26,267 nucleotides of DNA from an uncultured Campylobacter sp. (GTDB lineage: Bacteria > Campylobacterota > Campylobacteria > Campylobacterales > Campylobacteraceae), in the NCBI RefSeq assembly GCF_938030145.1, contig NZ_CALHGM010000013.1, positions 1-26,267 on the forward strand, read 5' to 3'. Positions 23,382 through 26,267 of the stretch are shown piece after piece. The notes beneath the pieces are model-generated. The model was not told the DNA's origin. It saw only the letters and a program-made list of their open reading frames with translations, and did no database searches. Numbering within the stretch: position 1 is the first letter of the stretch; the number at the start of each line of letters is the position of its first letter. The position numbers were made by a program, and so were the translations under genes.

Positions 23382-23545
23382 AAAATTTTAACCCGCTTGC
23401 GCCATTTGCGAATTTTAATCTGCTCGCGCGGCACGTAAATTCTAATCCACGTTATGCCATTTGCGAATTCTAATCTGCTCATGCTGTTGACAAATTCTAA
23501 TCTGCTCGCATCATTTGTAAATTTTAATCTGCTCGCACGGCACCG
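23382..23545. repeat. Degenerate 26-29-base tandem array (about six units)
   Basis: Six units with core AATTYTAATCTGCTCGC (Y = T or C) followed by 8-12 less conserved bases often containing CATTTG. Units vary from about 26 to 29 bases. It is a simple tandem satellite, not a CRISPR, because the segments between cores are themselves related. Confidence 0.75.
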
Positions 23546-23936
23546 CTCCGTCTATGCGAAACGGACTTTGAAATTTTTTCTGGAGCGGGGGTACGTTTGC
23601 GAAGCGCTACTCCGTGATACCTCACGCCCGCTTGCTTTGAGGCTACGAAAGCGCGAGTAAAACTGCGCGCCGCAAGCGACACGGATAAATCTAAACGCCG
23701 TGTGGAAATTTTAAGCAGCGCGCCGCTGGGTTTAATATATCCCGCGCTACGAAGCGGTTGGATTTTAAATTTAATTTGAAGCGCGTCGCGCCAGCTCGCC
23801 GCACGCTTCGTAAATTTAAAGCGCTACGCAAAATTTAACGCATTGCATAAAATTTTAAATTTTACCGCGGCACAGATCGCACACCGTTTCGGCTTAGGCG
23901 TCTATTTTAAACCGGCTAAGCTCGGCGGTAAAATTT

Positions 23937-24419
23937 CTACTTCGCCGCCTTGAAGCTCAAGAATTCCTCGTAGCGGCGATCGATGATCTCTTTGACCTCG
24001 GCGTAATTTTGCGGCGAGTTTTCTATGTAAAAATAGGTGTTGTCGAAGTTTTTATCGCCGAATTTGCGCGCGACGAAATCGTCGTAATCTTGCAAATACC
24101 AGCCGTGCGTTTTGGCAAATTTCGTGCGGTCCGTGGTGTAGTAGGCATTTGCGAAGGCCTTACCAGCGGTGTTTAGCTCATCGCTGCCCAGTACGCCGTC
24201 CATGGCGCCAAAGAAATACCCGCGATAATCAAAGCTATCGTCCATCCGCGCTATATCGCCCGCGAAATCCGCCGCGAAGTCCTTGGAGTAGAGCTTGCGC
24301 TCCATGCACCAGCGGAAGAAAAACGCGATGTGCGTCGCGCCGTTTTCCTGCGGGATATCGGTCGGCGCATTTTTCGCGCCCCAGTGCCATTTTGCCTTGT
24401 CGTAGGTCACGTAAGCCAT
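23937..24419 (-). CDS. DUF7832-like small protein
   Basis: A 160-residue soluble protein. The N-terminus MAYVTYDKAKWHWG followed by DIPQENGATHIAFFFRWCMERKL matches my memory of the DUF7832 family (pattern YD.A.WH ... P.E.A.THIG.FL.W....L). Further segments are YFFGAMDGVLGSDELNTAGKAFANAYY and YLQDYDDFVARKF. The family has no established function; members are scattered and some occur near toxin or immunity-type genes. An in-frame upstream codon at 24452 exists, but ATG 24419 has GGAGAG 5-6 bases upstream and gives the family-like start. No signal peptide. It stands alone between repeat spacer and recG. Confidence 0.78.
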   Translation of the reverse strand: MAYVTYDKAKWHWGAKNAPTDIPQENGATHIAFFFRWCMERKLYSKDFAADFAGDIARMDDSFDYRGYFFGAMDGVLGSDELNTAGKAFANAYYTTDRTKFAKTHGWYLQDYDDFVARKFGDKNFDNTYFYIENSPQNYAEVKEIIDRRYEEFLSFKAAK

Positions 24420-24454
24420 TTTGCTCTCCTTTTTTTGGACTTTAAGTTGCATAA

Positions 24455-24460
24455 ATTTTA
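24455..24460 (-). promoter_or_regulatory. Weak -10 candidate for the DUF7832-like gene
   Basis: Minus-strand TAAAAT (one mismatch to TATAAT) 36 bases before the ATG at 24419, within an AT-rich stretch. No -35 seen. Confidence 0.3.
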
Positions 24461-24631
24461 GAAATTAAAAGCAAACGACGCTTGGTAAAGCTCTAAATTT
24501 TATCCGCTGCAATCTGCGCCGTGAAATTTCAAATTTTATATCAGGTCGCCCGTTACCTTATAATCGCATTCGCTTCGTAAAATTTTGCCGCGACTAAATT
24601 ACGTTTAAATTCTATCGCATCTCGTAGAATT

Positions 24632-26267
24632 TCACGCGCCTCGTCCTATGTCCTTTAGTCGCTGCTTTGCCGCTGCCGTTACGTCCTCTTCGTAATCGTA
24701 CCACGCAAACATCGCGCCGTGCTGCACCGAGCCGCCCAGCAGATCGCCTCCCTGGCGGTTTTTCAGATCGATATTTGCGACCTTAAATCCATCCAGCGTA
24801 GCTGCGAACTCGCGCAGGCGCTGCGGCGGGGATTTGAGCTTGGTGTAGAGGTAGCAGCGCCCCGCCTGGCCTTTGCGTCCGACGCGCCCGCGCAGCTGAT
24901 GAAGCGACGCAAGCCCCATACGCTCGGCGCCCACAATTAAAATGACGCTAAGCCGCGGCAGCGAGATGCCCACTTCGACGATCGTCGTGGTTATCAGCAG
25001 TCGCCCCTCGTCGCGGAAGCGGCGCAGGATCTCCTCCTTGTCCTTGTCGCTGCCGTGGGTGATCATCACGTCCGCAAACTGAGCCTTCCAAAACGGCGCC
25101 GCCTCCTCAAGGCTTTGATAGATCGAGCTTTCGCTTTGCTGCACTAGCGGATAGACGATGATCGCTTGATTGCCCGCGGCAAGCTCGTGGCGCAAATCCT
25201 GCATAAAGCCCGCAAATCCGTCGTTTTGCAGGATTTTAGTTTTGATACGCTTTTCAAACGGCAGCTGTTTTAAAAAGCTAAAGCTCACGAGCTCGGATTG
25301 GATCATGCTCAGCGTGCGCGGTATCGGCGTGGCGCTAAACTGAATGAAATGCGCGCGAAACTCGCCGTTTTCGGTGAGGCGCGCGATCTTTTCGCGCTGG
25401 TTGGAGCCGAAGCGGTGCTGCTCATCGACCATTATGAGATTTGACGGCGCGAGCTCGTGGTAGAGCAGGGCGTGAGTGCCGATGATAAGGTGCGCGCCCG
25501 CGAAATTAGGCTCGCGATCGCCGCTTTTTACGAGCAGGACTTTGATCTGCGGCGGCAGCAGGCGGCGCGCCTCGGCATAAATCTGTTCGGCCAAGATGCT
25601 CGTAGGCGCCATCAGATAGCTGATGCGCGGGTAATTCATCGCCGCGCTCGCGAGGATCACGAGCGTTTTGCCGCTACCTACGTCGCCCATGACGACGCGG
25701 CGGCGCGCTAGAGGGCTTTGCAGATCGCTAGCGATATCCTTTATCGCGCTTAGCTGATCGCGCGTAGGCTCAAAAGGAAGAGAAGCAAGCCAGTCCGAAA
25801 TGTCGTGTAGTGGGTAAATTTGCGCCGGGAAACTCGTTTTTTTCGCGCTTAGCTTTTGCAGGTAGTTTAGAATTTCGACAAATTTCAGCGTGCGTAAAAT
25901 TGCAGCACCGCTCATCTGCGTGACGGCTGCGCTCCTGACGGCCTCAGCGGCATGGACAGTTTCAGCGTCGCTTGCAATTTGAGCGATTGTAGGTATCGCG
26001 GTCGTAGCTTGGGCGGCTGCGGTCTGGATAGTTTCAGTTTGATAATGCGTAGGTTGGGCGGCACAATCGCGCGAAGCGCTCATAGGTGCGGCGAGCGCGT
26101 CTTGAACAGCCTCAGCGACGCTTGCGGTCTGAACGATCGTAGGCTTTGCGGTTGCGGTCTGCACGGCTACTACCGTCTGAAGATTTTCGGTTTGATTGCA
26201 TGCAGGCTGCGCGCCTGTAGCTTGCGTGCTCAAAGTTTGGGTAGTCACGGCTTGCGCGCTCGCTACT
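24632..26267 (-). CDS. recG: ATP-dependent DNA helicase RecG, 5' end cut off, with a repeat insertion before the helicase domain
   Basis: The frame is open through the right edge, so the wedge/OB N-terminal part lies outside the window. Numbering from the ATG at 26248: Walker A GDVGSGKT (188-195), DEQHRFG (275-281), FSATPIPRTL (304-313), THGSDK, TTTIVEVGI and QLRGRVGRKGQ (451-461), then the C-terminal region with LDGFKVANIDLKNRQGGDLLGG typical of RecG. It remodels stalled forks and branched DNA. Residues before about 115 are not RecG-like: a Gln/Thr/Ala/Val-rich tract with two diverged copies of a roughly 47-residue unit. LRTLKFVEILNYLQKLS (118-134) then resumes normal family sequence. The ATG at 26248 is inside this tract and is unlikely to be the true start. 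24453-24631 to its left is spacer. Confidence 0.9.
   Translation of the reverse strand, partial: VASAQAVTTQTLSTQATGAQPACNQTENLQTVVAVQTATAKPTIVQTASVAEAVQDALAAPMSASRDCAAQPTHYQTETIQTAAAQATTAIPTIAQIASDAETVHAAEAVRSAAVTQMSGAAILRTLKFVEILNYLQKLSAKKTSFPAQIYPLHDISDWLASLPFEPTRDQLSAIKDIASDLQSPLARRRVVMGDVGSGKTLVILASAAMNYPRISYLMAPTSILAEQIYAEARRLLPPQIKVLLVKSGDREPNFAGAHLIIGTHALLYHELAPSNLIMVDEQHRFGSNQREKIARLTENGEFRAHFIQFSATPIPRTLSMIQSELVSFSFLKQLPFEKRIKTKILQNDGFAGFMQDLRHELAAGNQAIIVYPLVQQSESSIYQSLEEAAPFWKAQFADVMITHGSDKDKEEILRRFRDEGRLLITTTIVEVGISLPRLSVILIVGAERMGLASLHQLRGRVGRKGQAGRCYLYTKLKSPPQRLREFAATLDGFKVANIDLKNRQGGDLLGGSVQHGAMFAWYDYEEDVTAAAKQRLKDIGRGA
25928..26212 (-). repeat. Tandem duplication (~47-residue unit) inside recG
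   Basis: Copy 1 (about 26072-26212) includes AQPACNQTENLQT, then KPTIVQTASVAEAVQ; copy 2 (about 25928-26059) has AQPTHYQTETIQT, then IPTIAQIASDAETVH. The copies align with one short gap and are themselves made of shorter QTA/AVQ-type pieces. The frame is kept. Unlike the APE repeats, the AAATTT core is rare here (one CAATTTG-type remnant). Confidence 0.8.

Larger units (their letters stand above)
23126..23936. other. 811-base repeat-rich spacer
   Basis: No supported gene on either strand. It contains a 23-base direct repeat (23224-23269), an imperfect hairpin CCAGGCTCG-TTAG-CGAGCTGGG (23293-23314), a degenerate tandem array (23382-23545), then dense AAATTT/AAAATTTT blocks from about 23690 to 23930. 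Confidence 0.7.

Noticed and set aside
23382..23545. Possible CRISPR array
   Set aside because: Units are degenerate, lengths vary, the segments between cores are related to each other rather than unique, and no cas gene is in view.

Overview
The window reads as a chromosomal segment of a Campylobacter-type epsilonproteobacterium. Supporting this are the gene run hisS–speA–cysE–aspB, which is the order I know from Campylobacter jejuni, a TsdA-type dihaem cytochrome, and TATAAT-type promoters. Base composition is far richer in G+C than in C. jejuni, so one of the oral, higher-GC species (C. gracilis, C. showae or C. rectus type) is a reasonable guess; the species is inference. Every gene I can support lies on the minus strand, so the text below follows transcription from high to low coordinates.

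From the right edge: a recG gene cut by the window edge and carrying a long repeat insertion (24632-26267); a small DUF7832-like gene (23937-24419); a repeat-filled spacer; an unrecognised acidic protein (22528-23079); then a tightly overlapping hisS–speA–cysE–exported protein–aspB operon (16881-22313). A lone tsdA-like thiosulfate dehydrogenase/tetrathionate reductase gene (14549-15538) sits between two repeat-rich spacers that are partly copies of each other.

From 13735 down to the left edge runs an aryl-polyene (APE)-like biosynthetic cluster: phosphopantetheinyl transferase, DUF3261-like lipoprotein, ketosynthase, ApeP-like dehydratase, ketoreductase, second ketosynthase, small exported protein, ketosynthase-like chain length factor, two odd repeat ORFs, PlsC-type acyltransferase, two acyl carrier proteins, a 676-base gap, then a COG4648-like membrane protein, an adenylation–dehydratase fusion, a GT2 glycosyltransferase and the start of an LpxL/COG4261-type acyltransferase. 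Together these would load an aryl starter on an ACP, extend and dehydrate it into a conjugated polyene, and transfer it to an envelope lipid. Thioesterase, LolA-like, MMPL exporter, ammonia-lyase and methyltransferase genes usual for such clusters are not in view and would be expected left of base 1.

The most unusual property is a family of degenerate tandem repeats built on the palindromic core AAATTT. They fill the spacers and also sit inside genes of the APE cluster as in-frame insertions with periods divisible by three (15, 24, 36, 60 bases), in positions away from catalytic motifs. The same core is read in different frames in different genes, so it behaves as a DNA element rather than a protein repeat. 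recG carries a similar but compositionally distinct duplication. hisS, speA, cysE, aspB and tsdA are free of such insertions. A second point is that the first 37 bases form a perfect fold-back palindrome inside a gene, which looks like an assembly or amplification junction.
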